NCBI RefSeq assembly: GCF_022489025.1
Contig: NZ_JAKVTG010000002.1
Location: 186,001-250,000 of the forward strand
DNA length: 64,000 nucleotides
Direction: 5' to 3'
DNA from: Planococcus halocryophilus
GTDB taxonomy: Bacteria; Bacillota; Bacilli; Bacillales_A; Planococcaceae
Shown: positions 7,850 to 15,589 of the stretch, piece by piece
Layout: every line of letters starts with the position of its first letter
Position numbering within the stretch: position 1 is the stretch's first letter
The notes under the pieces: generated by a model
Databases searched by the model: none
Told to the model about the DNA's origin: nothing
The model's input: only the letters and a program-made list of their open reading frames with translations
Position numbers and translations under genes: made by a program

Positions 7850-8686
7850 TTATTCTTTTCCACCATACAATTGTTTGAGCTCTTCTTCTTTCATCGTGAA
7901 GCGATGTTCTTCTGTAGGAAATACACCTGATTTTACTTCATTAACATACTGAATCAAGCCTTTTTTCATGCTCTCACCCGTTTCAGCATACGAGCGAACA
8001 AATTTTGGTAAATGATGCGAACCGTATTTCAGCGTGTCGTGGTAAACAAGTACTTGGCCATCTGTTTCACTGCCTGCGCCAATGCCAATGACAGGTATTG
8101 TGAGGGCTGCCGTTACTTTCTCCGCTAATTGGTAAGGAATGCATTCAAGAACCAACATGCATGCGCCTGCCGCTTCACAAGCGAGGGCATCGTCGATCAG
8201 CTTTTGTGCGGCATCTGCGGTTTTGCCTTGCACTTTATAGCCACCGAGTACCCCTGCTGATTGAGGAAGCAAACCTAAATGCGCCACAACTGGAATGCCA
8301 GTGCGGGTCAATAATTTCATGGCGTCTACCACTTCATCTGCCCCTTCTACTTTTAGCGCTTCTGCTCCAGTTTCTTGGAACATACGAACCGCGTTGTCCA
8401 ATATCCGCTCAGCACTTCCATGAAACGAGGCAAATGGCATATCCACAACTAAAAACGTGTCAGGAGCTCCGCGGCGAGCGGCTTTGCCGTGATGAATCAT
8501 ATCATCCACGGTTACTTTTACAGTAGAGTCGTATCCAAGAACGACCATTCCTAAAGAATCGCCGACTAAAATGACATCCACTCCGGATTCTTCTGCAAGC
8601 TTGGCTGATGGATAATCATAAGCCGTGAGCATGGCGATTTTTTCGTTTTGTGTTTTCATTTTGATCAGTGAAGCGGTATTCTTCAT
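7850..8686 (-). CDS. panB: 3-methyl-2-oxobutanoate hydroxymethyltransferase
   Basis: 278 residues; transfers hydroxymethyl from methylenetetrahydrofolate to alpha-ketoisovalerate, giving ketopantoate for pantothenate and CoA. Clear family blocks: [48 protein letters not shown] and [11 protein letters not shown]. Metal ligand aspartates are in VGDSLG and VVDMPF. The start is ATG 8686 behind AAAGGAGAGAGAAAA; a longer frame to 8800 contains the leader hairpin and is rejected. Unlike B. subtilis panBCD, panC and panD do not follow; the next gene is DUF5996 after a terminator. Confidence 0.96.
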   Translation of the reverse strand: MKNTASLIKMKTQNEKIAMLTAYDYPSAKLAEESGVDVILVGDSLGMVVLGYDSTVKVTVDDMIHHGKAARRGAPDTFLVVDMPFASFHGSAERILDNAVRMFQETGAEALKVEGADEVVDAMKLLTRTGIPVVAHLGLLPQSAGVLGGYKVQGKTADAAQKLIDDALACEAAGACMLVLECIPYQLAEKVTAALTIPVIGIGAGSETDGQVLVYHDTLKYGSHHLPKFVRSYAETGESMKKGLIQYVNEVKSGVFPTEEHRFTMKEEELKQLYGGKE

Positions 8687-8712
8687 TTTTCTCTCTCCTT
8701 TTGGGAGGGAAA

Positions 8713-8753
8713 CCAAAAATAAAGCCCATCTTTCCAATTTTGGACAGACGGGC
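8713..8753 (-). terminator. Terminator-like hairpin just upstream of panB
   Basis: On the minus strand GCCCGTCTGTCCA pairs with TGGAAAGATGGGC (one mismatch, one wobble) and is followed by TTTATTTTTGG, about 27 bases before the panB start. It may end transcripts of the upstream GNAT gene or attenuate panB. A -10-like TACAAT lies just before it (about 8763-8768). Confidence 0.6.
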
Positions 8754-8902
8754 AGGAAGTTTATTGTAGGTTTTCTCCGTCCCTGTCGATTTAAGATCAA
8801 GGCAGAACTATTCGATTGTAGAACGATTTTTTCGGGTGCAGTTCAGCAAGGATACTGCCCTTAATTTCACTATAGCAGATGTTAGTTAGGGGAACATGAA
8901 TA

Positions 8903-9436
8903 CTAGCTTATGTACTCAGTTTTGAGAATACTGTAGAGCAGAGAATCGCGCCACCCTTTTTTCATTCGTAAGTTTTGGCGAAGCAGTCCTTCTTTTACCA
9001 TTCCTGATTTTGCTAGAACTTTTTGCGATCCAATGTTTTGAAGATCACAACTAGCCGAAATTCTGTTAAGCTCTTTGTTTCTAAACCCAAATTCGAGTAA
9101 TAATAATGTTACTTCTGTCGCAATTCCCCTTCTCCAAAAATCCGGATGAAGAATATAACCGATTTCACCTGATTGATTCATGTTATCTATTGCAGAAAGC
9201 TCTCCCGCTCCAATCACTTCGTTTGTTTCTTTCCATACCACTGCAAAAGTAAAACTCGTACGAGGTTTTGCTAACTGTTGGTCTAGCACCTCGACTATAT
9301 ATTGTTGCGTTTCTTCTTCTGTATTAGGTCCCCACGGCTGGTATTGTGAAACGATCCCCTGTGAGGCATAGGCATGTACAGCTTTCCAATCCTCTTTAAT
9401 AAACTCTCGCAAAAAGAATTGGTTTGTTTCAAACAT
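8903..9436 (-). CDS. GNAT N-acetyltransferase, RimJ/RimL type
   Basis: 177 residues. The layout is that of RimJ/RimL acetyltransferases: FFLREFIKEDWKAVHAYAS at the N-terminus, EIGYILHPDFWRRGIATEVT with the acetyl-CoA loop (RRGIAT), and NIGSQKVLAKSGMVKEGLLR near the end. Such enzymes acetylate protein N-termini or small amines; substrate unknown. I use ATG 9436 because GGAGGAGGGAC is 5-10 bases upstream; the 11-codon extension to 9469 encodes that ribosome binding site. Confidence 0.9.
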   Translation of the reverse strand: MFETNQFFLREFIKEDWKAVHAYASQGIVSQYQPWGPNTEEETQQYIVEVLDQQLAKPRTSFTFAVVWKETNEVIGAGELSAIDNMNQSGEIGYILHPDFWRRGIATEVTLLLLEFGFRNKELNRISASCDLQNIGSQKVLAKSGMVKEGLLRQNLRMKKGWRDSLLYSILKTEYIS

Positions 9437-9507
9437 TTTTTGTCCCTCCTCCGATGCAACATTTATCATTTCATTACTGATTTTACTTTTTTCTGAATCA
9501 TGACAAG

Positions 9508-9802
9508 CTATGCTTCCATATCAACTGATGGATAATTAGAATCAATGTATTCGTTCCAGAATTCCATATGTTTTTGATCCACGCCATGACTTGAATTTTC
9601 TAATTCTACGCCACCTTCCCCTTGTATTGAATAGCAATAAAGATAGGGTTTTCTTTAGAAATCGTTTCTACAAACATTTATTCCTCCTCAAGCGTGAGTA
9701 ATACATTATCCATGTGCTCAAATAAAAATTTCACCCATTGCTCAACTACTACTCTTTACCCTTTTTCAACTTAAACCTTGAAAGCTCTGCAGTAATTTTC
9801 AT
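9508..9802 (-). pseudogene. Decayed DUF6176 family gene
   Basis: Not visible as one frame. Reading leftwards from ATG 9802: frame 1 gives MKITAELSRFKLKKGKE, then a frameshift leads to VVVEQWVKFLFEHMDNVLL and LTLEEE, then TAA replaces a codon expected to be Lys before MFVETISKEN, then a second frameshift restores YLYCYSIQGEGGVELENSS and, a few residues on, HMEFWNEYIDSNYPSVDMEA and TAG. Joined, this is about 100 residues and matches DUF6176 proteins as I remember them (YSIQGEGG, HxEFW...ID.YP). Its ATG directly follows the stop of the upstream GNAT gene, so it was the last cistron of the pepE-esterase-GNAT operon. Two frameshifts and one stop make function very unlikely. Confidence 0.8.
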
Positions 9803-10285
9803 TTATTCGGCACCCTTTGCTGCTTTTTTGAAATAACCTAATGTCGCTCTAGAATTTAAGATTTGAGTGACTCCTGTTGATTGATATCCTATTTTTTCAT
9901 AGAACCGACAATTTGCTTCTTCCTCCAAAATGGTGGCTAACTCCCAAACTTTTGCTTCCACATGTTGCTCTTCAGCTAGTTTCATTGCTGCTCTAGCAAT
10001 CCCTAGCCCTTGGAACCGTGGATCTACGAATATGGGACTGATCCAGAAACGGTCTTCTCCTCCGTACTTGACGCGTATTGCGCCTACCATTTTCTTTTCT
10101 TGTACGATTTTGTAGAAAAATGAGTCCGACATTGTTATTCGAGTGAGAACTTGTTCAAGTGTTTCGTTTGCAGGATTTGTATTCATGTCCTGATACTTCA
10201 TTAATAGAGGCATGAAAGACTTTTTTTGCATCGCTAAAATAGACGTGGCATCCGAAACTTCTGCTTTAATTAATTCTATTTTCAT
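9803..10285 (-). CDS. GNAT family N-acetyltransferase
   Basis: 160 residues with a complete GNAT fold: IELIKAEVSDATSILAMQKK at the start, ISPIFVDPRFQGLGIARAAM containing the acetyl-CoA loop (FQGLGIA), and CRFYEKIGYQSTG at the end. Substrate unknown. It overlaps the upstream esterase by four bases (ATGA), so the two are translationally coupled. The decayed DUF6176 gene follows without a gap. Confidence 0.92.
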   Translation of the reverse strand: MKIELIKAEVSDATSILAMQKKSFMPLLMKYQDMNTNPANETLEQVLTRITMSDSFFYKIVQEKKMVGAIRVKYGGEDRFWISPIFVDPRFQGLGIARAAMKLAEEQHVEAKVWELATILEEEANCRFYEKIGYQSTGVTQILNSRATLGYFKKAAKGAE

Positions 10286-11061
10286 AAAAGCACCTCGTTT
10301 TGTAAAAAACTAAAAAGCTCTGGAACTCTTTTCTGAAAAGAAAGGTAGTTATGTTCCTCGCCTTCTAATATATTAAAAGTTACAAAAGAACACTTTATGT
10401 TCAACCTTTTTGCCACCCTCTGATTCGAAACCAAAAATTCATGGCTAATGGTTGAATCACTCCCTACTTCACTTGTACCGCAGTCCATATATAGTGAAGT
10501 TAGTACAGATAAGTCTGTTGTATCTATCAACTCTTCGATTTTTTCTTGATTGACATAAAATCCGGACGAAAAAAGAATGATGTTTGTGAATATATGCGGG
10601 TAAATACACGCTGCGTACAAAGTAATCAACCCGCCAAGCGAAATTCCAGCCATCGCCGTATGACTCTGTTGTGTTCGATATGTTTTATCAATATAAGGTT
10701 TCAATTCTTCAACGATAAATTTTATATAGCTTGAACCACTGCCTCCAAAAGACATCATTTTATCTTTTAGAAATGGTTTGCTATATGCCCCATTTTCCCA
10801 CGGACAATACTCATTTTTTCGTTCCTCACTATTTTGATCTATCGCCACAACGATTATATCCATGTTGTTTTCATCTAAATAATCTTCTAATTCCAGTGAC
10901 ACGCCACCAATGGCATTGTCGTTTCGAAAAACATTTTGGCCATCGTGCATATACAACACTGGATACCGCTTATTACTCTTTTGATAGCTTTTAGGTGTAT
11001 AAACACGAATTAATCGTCCGTCTTGTAACTTCTCTGATTTCAAGGAAAAAAGATCCAGCAT
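10282..11061 (-). CDS. Alpha/beta hydrolase, enterochelin esterase-like
   Basis: 259 residues of the esterase D / Fes-like family. YPVLYMHDGQNVF is the signature block, MAGISLGGL holds the nucleophilic serine, and GEEHNYLSF carries the likely catalytic histidine. No signal peptide, so cytoplasmic. Members hydrolyse siderophore esters, feruloyl esters or other acyl esters; the substrate cannot be fixed. It lies 9 bp after peptidase E and overlaps the GNAT gene by 4 bp, all on one transcript. Confidence 0.87.
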   Translation of the reverse strand: MLDLFSLKSEKLQDGRLIRVYTPKSYQKSNKRYPVLYMHDGQNVFRNDNAIGGVSLELEDYLDENNMDIIVVAIDQNSEERKNEYCPWENGAYSKPFLKDKMMSFGGSGSSYIKFIVEELKPYIDKTYRTQQSHTAMAGISLGGLITLYAACIYPHIFTNIILFSSGFYVNQEKIEELIDTTDLSVLTSLYMDCGTSEVGSDSTISHEFLVSNQRVAKRLNIKCSFVTFNILEGEEHNYLSFQKRVPELFSFLQNEVLL

Positions 11062-11070
11062 TGTTACGGT

Positions 11071-11757
11071 TCACTCCCCCAAATACTCAACCATCAATTC
11101 CTCTTCCCCACCTTGAAATACGCGGTACGCTTTAGCTGCTGGTCTTGAGCTGACAACCTTTTTGATCTCTTGGTCGATATAATGGACTGCTGCTCCGTCA
11201 TCTGCGGCAATTCCTGGTTGGAGCGTTCCTTGCTCCACAAATTGACGATAGGTCGGTCTTCTTTCGGCTTCGCCGTCGTAATGTGGGCAATGGCTGCCCG
11301 GTAAAAACCCGAGCGCTTCGAGTGGTTCGAGCTTGTCGCCATAAGAATCGGTGACGCCTTGTTCATACCAGCAAATCGAACCTGCGCTAAGACCCGCTAA
11401 AACAACTCCTTGTTCCCACGCAGTTTTCAATAGTTGATCCAATCCCCATTCTTTCCAGAGCACCAATAAATTTTTGGTATTGCCACCGCCCACATAAATA
11501 ATATCTTGTTGTAATACAAACTCCTCTAATTTTCGTGTATGTGGTTTGAATAAAGACAAATGACTCGGCTCACAGTCTTGCTGATTGAAAAAGTTATAAA
11601 ATTTTTCAATATAACTATCTGCATCTCCACTTGCTGTTGGAATAAAACAGATTTTTGGTCGAGCTTTATTTGCTTGTTTTAGTATGTATTGATCGAGTAG
11701 CGGGTTGTCCGGTTCCATGGAGAATCCACCGCCGCCCATCGCGATAATTTGACGCAT
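11071..11757 (-). CDS. Peptidase E-like S51 serine peptidase
   Basis: 228 residues. The glutamine-amidotransferase-like S51 fold shows QIIAMGGGGFSMEPDN at the N-terminus, the nucleophile elbow LAGLSAGSICW, and a YVGGGNTKNLLVLWK segment. Family members such as dipeptidase E cleave Asp-X dipeptides or act on cyanophycin-like peptides. I use ATG 11757 behind AGAGGTG; the frame could begin three codons earlier at GTG, which is part of that ribosome binding site. First gene of the pepE-esterase-GNAT operon, divergent from a nucleotidyltransferase. Confidence 0.9.
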   Translation of the reverse strand: MRQIIAMGGGGFSMEPDNPLLDQYILKQANKARPKICFIPTASGDADSYIEKFYNFFNQQDCEPSHLSLFKPHTRKLEEFVLQQDIIYVGGGNTKNLLVLWKEWGLDQLLKTAWEQGVVLAGLSAGSICWYEQGVTDSYGDKLEPLEALGFLPGSHCPHYDGEAERRPTYRQFVEQGTLQPGIAADDGAAVHYIDQEIKKVVSSRPAAKAYRVFQGGEEELMVEYLGE

Positions 11758-11780
11758 GTAAAACACCTCTTTTTTTCAAA

Positions 11781-11809
11781 TTGGAATTTTTATCCTCTTC
11801 TGCTATAAT
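11781..11809 (+). promoter_or_regulatory. Sigma-A promoter of the nucleotidyltransferase gene
   Basis: TTGGAA (11781-11786), a 17-bp spacer and a perfect TATAAT (11804-11809), 31 bases before the ATG. Confidence 0.85.
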
Positions 11810-11839
11810 AAAAAAATTCAGTTATTGGAGGAATTGCTT

Positions 11840-12607
11840 ATGCTTATTCAAGAAATTGCGGTACAGCAAATTACGGCAAGTTTAATAAAAAGTTCGTATG
11901 TGCGGGCCGTTTTTCTGAAAGGCTCCATGGGTAGAAATGAACACGACGAACATTCGGATATCGATCTTTATTGCTTAGTGGACTCAGAACAAGAAGAATT
12001 GTTTTTGAAAGAGCGGCTTTCTCACCTTGAAGCCTATCGACCGATATTGTTTCAAGATGATATTTTTATTATTGCGCCTCAACTGATTGCGGTTTTTGAT
12101 AATTTATTGCATATCGATTTGTTTACGGTAACGGTTGAATCGTTTTCTACAAAGGATTTTTTCAAAGTGGTTTACGACCCTGAAAATTTACTCGATCAAT
12201 TTGTCGCATCGCAAAATCTTGAGCTGAGTAAAGAGGAATATACAGACCATGTTATTGATGTTGCCTGGTTTTTATTTCAATACCGCAAAGCGAGTGGTAG
12301 AGGAAACGACGTATGGGCCGTGAAGATGCTATCTCATGTGCTTGAGCATTTGGCACGGGTTTTGTTGCACCGATATGCACCTCACCGCGCTCAATTAGGG
12401 TTAAAAGCAATCAGTCAGTCGCTACCGGAAGCTATTTTTTCAGAAATTAACGCAATTTCTAATTCCCTGACACCGAAAAATCACCCACTGGCTGCGTCTC
12501 AACTCCGTCAATTGGTTGCTAGAGAAGCAAGTTGGATCAATGAACACGTCACAGAGCGCAAAACGATGATGCCGCTAATGACTGCGATGCTCAACGACTC
12601 ACGTTAA
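11840..12607 (+). CDS. Nucleotidyltransferase-domain protein (aminoglycoside nucleotidyltransferase-like)
   Basis: 255 residues. The N-terminal polymerase-beta-like domain has the diagnostic FLKGSMGRNEHDEHSDIDLY: GS followed by DxD, the nucleotide and metal site. A helical C-terminal domain follows. Related proteins include streptomycin/spectinomycin adenylyltransferases, but many are of unknown role, so drug resistance should not be assumed. ATG 11840 is chosen because GGAGG lies 8 bases before it; an in-frame TTG at 11825 includes that site. The 3' end overlaps the convergent GNAT gene by nine bases. Confidence 0.85.
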   Translation: MLIQEIAVQQITASLIKSSYVRAVFLKGSMGRNEHDEHSDIDLYCLVDSEQEELFLKERLSHLEAYRPILFQDDIFIIAPQLIAVFDNLLHIDLFTVTVESFSTKDFFKVVYDPENLLDQFVASQNLELSKEEYTDHVIDVAWFLFQYRKASGRGNDVWAVKMLSHVLEHLARVLLHRYAPHRAQLGLKAISQSLPEAIFSEINAISNSLTPKNHPLAASQLRQLVAREASWINEHVTERKTMMPLMTAMLNDSR

Positions 12608-13150
12608 ATTTTTCTGCCATTCCGGTTTCAGTAAAGAAAAAACGTAGGCGTCGTGGGACTGATTTCGCTGATGCAAATAGCCACGGAGACGGCCTTCTAA
12701 AGTAAAACCGAGCTTTTCCAATAGCCGGTTTGATGGGGTGTTTTCCGGGAAAGTTACCGCCCCCATACGATATAAATTTAATTCAGAAAAAGCGTAGTTT
12801 AATACAGCTGTATTTGCTTCTTGGGTGTAGTATTGATGCCAATAATCAGGATGCAGTTCGTATCCAACTTCAGCTTTTTTTGCTTTTACATTTAAATTAT
12901 TTAAGCCGATCGTTCCTATAAATTCGTCTGTTTCTTTCAAACGAATCGCCCAGCGCATCCCTCTTTTCGCGTTCCAAACGGCGTCAAATGAACGAATTAT
13001 TTCGACTGCTTCTTCTTGGTAAGTTAAACTATCCATTCCGTAATATACCGTTACTTCATCGCGAGACATGATGTCGAAAAATCGAGCTGCATCTTTTTCT
13101 TCGATTTTATTTAAAATCAATCTTTCCGTTTCCAATATAGGGAATTCCAT
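12599..13150 (-). CDS. GNAT N-acetyltransferase, RimJ/RimL type
   Basis: 183 residues. Typical RimJ/RimL order: FPILETERLILNKIEEKDAA, then EVGYELHPDYWHQYYTQEA, then ENTPSNRLLEKLGFTLEGRL. The acetyl-CoA loop reads WHQYYTQEAN rather than the usual RGxGxA, so cofactor binding may be altered. Last gene of a row of same-strand GNAT genes; its start lies inside the upstream gene (44-bp overlap) behind GAGGAG. It overlaps the convergent nucleotidyltransferase gene at the 3' ends. Confidence 0.88.
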   Translation of the reverse strand: MEFPILETERLILNKIEEKDAARFFDIMSRDEVTVYYGMDSLTYQEEAVEIIRSFDAVWNAKRGMRWAIRLKETDEFIGTIGLNNLNVKAKKAEVGYELHPDYWHQYYTQEANTAVLNYAFSELNLYRMGAVTFPENTPSNRLLEKLGFTLEGRLRGYLHQRNQSHDAYVFSLLKPEWQKNLT

Positions 13151-13664
13151 GACTTTTCTCCTCTTCTACTGCGTAAATATAAGTGTTTTTTCCAAATAGG
13201 GAAATCTTTTTTTCCACCGTCATACCAATATGTTCTGCTACTTTTTGTGAAGCCATGTTATTTTCTTGAATCAAGGAAATGAGCCGGTTTTTGCCCAGTT
13301 GTTGAAGTCCATAATTCCGTAAAGCTTTAGCTGCCTCTTTGGCATAGCCTTGGCCCCAAAATTCTTTTGCCACCCAGTAACCAATCTCCAATTCATTTAC
13401 ACCTTCAATGGTTTGGGTGACTAGTCCCGCATGGCCAATTTTTTTGCCATCGGTTTTTCGGGTTAGTAATAGAAGCCCACTTCCTGGATTTTCCTTGTAG
13501 GAGCGATAAATCCAATAAAGAAACTCAAGCGCTTTACTTCTATCTCTGGTCTCGCCTTTGCCGATATAACGAATCATTTCCGGATCAGCTAATAGCGACC
13601 ATAAAAAATAAAAATCTTCGTCTGTATATACTCGGAATTGGAGTCTGTCAGACTGAAGATACAT
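13107..13664 (-). CDS. GNAT N-acetyltransferase
   Basis: 185 residues with SDRLQFRVYTDEDFYFLWSL, ELEIGYWVAKEFWGQGYAKE (acetyl-CoA loop WGQGYA) and ENNMASQKVAEHIGMTVEK. Substrate unknown. The start ATG 13664 follows AGAGGAAGGG; the longer frame to 13739 reads back into the preceding gene. The 3' end overlaps the next GNAT gene by 44 bp, which is large for a bacterial operon and implies coupled translation. Confidence 0.9.
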   Translation of the reverse strand: MYLQSDRLQFRVYTDEDFYFLWSLLADPEMIRYIGKGETRDRSKALEFLYWIYRSYKENPGSGLLLLTRKTDGKKIGHAGLVTQTIEGVNELEIGYWVAKEFWGQGYAKEAAKALRNYGLQQLGKNRLISLIQENNMASQKVAEHIGMTVEKKISLFGKNTYIYAVEEEKSHGIPYIGNGKIDFK

Positions 13665-13690
13665 AAAATCAGCCCTTCCTCTTCTACTTT

Positions 13691-14230
13691 TTAGTCGTCC
13701 TGCGGATTGATGATAGCCAATATTTGATGATCTTGCCATTTCCCATTGATTTCAACGTTTTTAATGGCGATGCCTTCTTGATGAAATCCAGCTTTTTCTA
13801 ACACTCGGATCGAGGCAATATGACCGGGCATGACACCTGCTTCAATTCGGTGCAGCGCTAACTTTTTAAAAGCGTACGCCACAACTAACTTTATCGCTTC
13901 TGTCATATATCCTTTGCCATTGTGCTTTTTATCTAAGGCATATCCAAGAATTGCACTTTGTAACGGTCCTCTTAACACTTGAACCAAGCTAATTGTGCCT
14001 ACTAGTACATCAGTGTTGTTTTCAAAGATCCCAAAGCTATACGATAGATCATCTTCTTTTTGCTCTGTATAGATTTCAATTAGTTCCCGTTGCATAGCAA
14101 GCGTATAAAAGTCCGAATAACGCGTCACTGAATACTCTTCAAAAAAATCACGATTTTCCACTTCTAGCTTTAGTTTTTGTTCGGCATCTCCAAGTCGAAA
14201 AAAACGAATATGCACTTGTTCACCTTTCAT
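13691..14230 (-). CDS. GNAT N-acetyltransferase, RimJ-like
   Basis: 179 residues. Blocks: VHIRFFRLGDAEQKLKLEVE, ILGYALDKKHNGKGYMTEAI (acetyl-CoA loop NGKGYM) and HIASIRVLEKAGFHQEGIAI, all typical of ribosomal-protein-alanine acetyltransferases. The precise substrate is not determinable. ATG 14230 is set by GAGGAGGG nine bases upstream. The longer open frame starting at 14272 would use the parS site as codons and is rejected. Confidence 0.9.
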   Translation of the reverse strand: MKGEQVHIRFFRLGDAEQKLKLEVENRDFFEEYSVTRYSDFYTLAMQRELIEIYTEQKEDDLSYSFGIFENNTDVLVGTISLVQVLRGPLQSAILGYALDKKHNGKGYMTEAIKLVVAYAFKKLALHRIEAGVMPGHIASIRVLEKAGFHQEGIAIKNVEINGKWQDHQILAIINPQDD

Positions 14231-14255
14231 TGAAGACCCTCCTCTACATAAAAAA

Positions 14256-14271
14256 CGTTTCACGTGAAACA
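14256..14271. promoter_or_regulatory. parS chromosome-partition site
   Basis: Minus strand reads TGTTTCACGTGAAACG, 15 of 16 matches to the ParB/Spo0J site TGTTTCACGTGAAACA; the central 14 bp are a perfect palindrome. Such sites nucleate ParB spreading and SMC loading and cluster around the replication origin, so the window is probably on the origin-proximal part of the chromosome (inference). Confidence 0.9.
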
Positions 14272-14274
14272 ACT

Positions 14275-14685
14275 TTATTCTTCTATAGTTTTACGAAAGC
14301 CATAAAAAGGACGGTATTTTTGCGTTTCGTAAAAACTACGCGACGTACTGCTAGCTAATAGCTCTATACGTGTTTTTGGGTATTGATTGTGAACATGACG
14401 CACTAGTTCTTTCCCTACCCCTAATTTTCGATGTGATTGTTCTACCAATAGTTCGCACACATATAAAGTAATAAATCCATCTGTTAAGCCTCTTAAGCAG
14501 CCGATTACCTGCCCTTCGCTTTCTGCAACTACCGCTACTGTGGAATTGGCCCATGCCTGTTTTGTCTCTTGCTGCTTTTCTACAAGATTGGTCCAGCCTT
14601 GTTGTTTGTTCAATTCGTTAATTGTTGAGAAATCCTCTTCCTGGTATGGACGGATCAATACCGCTTCTTGGTTAGTCACTCGCAT
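14275..14685 (-). CDS. GNAT N-acetyltransferase
   Basis: 136 residues; a short GNAT protein with VLIRPYQEEDFSTINELNKQ, VCELLVEQSHRKLGVGKELV (acetyl-CoA loop RKLGVG) and RSFYETQKYRPF. Substrate unknown. The annotated ATG lies only four bases from GAGGA; GTG two codons later has the better 8-base spacing and may be the true start. The gene begins inside the 3' end of the 54-residue membrane protein gene (14-bp overlap). The parS site separates it from the next GNAT gene. Confidence 0.88.
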   Translation of the reverse strand: MRVTNQEAVLIRPYQEEDFSTINELNKQQGWTNLVEKQQETKQAWANSTVAVVAESEGQVIGCLRGLTDGFITLYVCELLVEQSHRKLGVGKELVRHVHNQYPKTRIELLASSTSRSFYETQKYRPFYGFRKTIEE

Positions 14686-14836
14686 TTCCTCTACTTTCTT
14701 TTAATAATGCAATGATTTCATTATTTTGTTCAATCTGCTTTTCTGAATTTAAACGGATTTGACGAATCCACCTAAATGCAAATGCCACAATAAAAATAGG
14801 AATTAAGATAAAAAGTGTTCCAATGATATCGCCCAT
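14672..14836 (-). CDS. Small membrane protein of 54 residues
   Basis: Short gene starting ATG 14836 behind AAGGGGA. The product begins MGDIIGTLFILIPIFIVAF, a single membrane segment, then a charged helix (RWIRQIRLNSEKQIEQNNE) and ends NASD. This architecture (one span plus short coiled coil) is common in Bacillales small proteins, function unknown. It starts 22 bp after the DUF4181 gene and overlaps the GNAT gene by 14 bp, so it belongs to the same operon. Confidence 0.75.
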   Translation of the reverse strand: MGDIIGTLFILIPIFIVAFAFRWIRQIRLNSEKQIEQNNEIIALLKESRGNASD

Positions 14837-14858
14837 ATGATCGTCCCCTTAATTTCAT

Positions 14859-15314
14859 TTAAAATCCTGGTGATAAGATAAAAAGCAGAGTAAGAATTAC
14901 TGCACTACCCACTAACATTATTAGTACTTTGTACAAGTATTCATTTGGATTTTTTGCGTACTTTCTTTCAAATCCTATTTGCACTAATGTAGGTAAAATC
15001 GCAAAGATTAGAAATAGCGGGATGTTCATGGGCAAGTCTGTATTCCAAAAGATAAGCAGTAGTATTACCAGTACAATACTCGACCCTCTACTTACGATTC
15101 TGTCCCACTTCTTGTGTGAATCGTTTATGTACCTATCTTCAACAGATTTTTTTTCCTCTCCAAAAAAATTTTTTAACAACCTATTCATTAAGAAAATAAC
15201 TGCTATGCTGCCACCGATAAAAAGAATAAAACGGAATGCCATTTCACTTTCTGAAACTCCATCGCCAACTAGTATAGGAATACTGTCTCTCATCCTCATG
15301 ACATCGAGATCCAT
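14859..15314 (-). CDS. DUF4181 family membrane protein
   Basis: 151 residues with four predicted membrane spans. Diagnostic region: RLLKNFFGEEKKSVEDRYIN, then HKKWDR, and FERKYAKNPNEYLYKVL before the last span. Function unknown. ATG 15314 has AAAGGGG nine bases upstream; two upstream in-frame ATGs are too close to it. It shares fold and sequence blocks with the gene at 15590-16015, so the two are paralogues. It appears to lead the operon DUF4181, small membrane protein and four GNATs. Its upstream region is one copy of a duplicated intergenic cassette. Confidence 0.83.
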   Translation of the reverse strand: MDLDVMRMRDSIPILVGDGVSESEMAFRFILFIGGSIAVIFLMNRLLKNFFGEEKKSVEDRYINDSHKKWDRIVSRGSSIVLVILLLIFWNTDLPMNIPLFLIFAILPTLVQIGFERKYAKNPNEYLYKVLIMLVGSAVILTLLFILSPGF

Positions 15315-15430
15315 CTGCATCATCCCCTTTGATCATGAATGACTTCGTAATTTCTTTTATCGTATCATGACAGTTTGGAAAATTATAGATATTTTCTGAC
15401 AGTTTTATTTATTCTGCAAACAAAGTTTGT

Positions 15431-15530
15431 GGAGCGTGCGTATTTTCTCTGGAACGCGCGTATCTTCTTGCCGACCGAGCATATTTTCTCTGCACCGCGC
15501 GTATTCTGCTCGCAACCGCGCATAAATTCC
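15431..15530. repeat. 20-bp tandem repeat array 1 (five units)
   Basis: Five units in exact 20-base register, for example GGAACGCGCGTATCTTCTTG and TGCACCGCGCGTATTCTGCT, sharing the core ACCGCGCGTATT. No spacers, so not CRISPR. It lies between the terminator of the upstream gene and the promoter region of the DUF4181 gene, as does array 2. Confidence 0.85.
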
Positions 15531-15540
15531 CCAAACAACA

Positions 15541-15577
15541 AAAAACACGCAAAACCAGCTTCCTAGTTCTGCGTGTT
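15541..15577 (-). terminator. Terminator after the second DUF4181 gene
   Basis: AAACACGCA and TGCGTGTT pair around CCAGC...; on the minus strand the stem is followed by TTTTTTGTTG. Confidence 0.75.
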
Positions 15578-15589
15578 CCTCCTTTTTTC

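Noticed and set aside
8687-8800. N-terminal extension of PanB
   Set aside because: Passes through a terminator-like hairpin; AAAGGAGAG marks ATG 8686 and the family length fits that start.
14231-14272. N-terminal extension MFHVKRF of the GNAT protein
   Set aside because: Those codons are the parS site; GAGGAGGG marks the later ATG.
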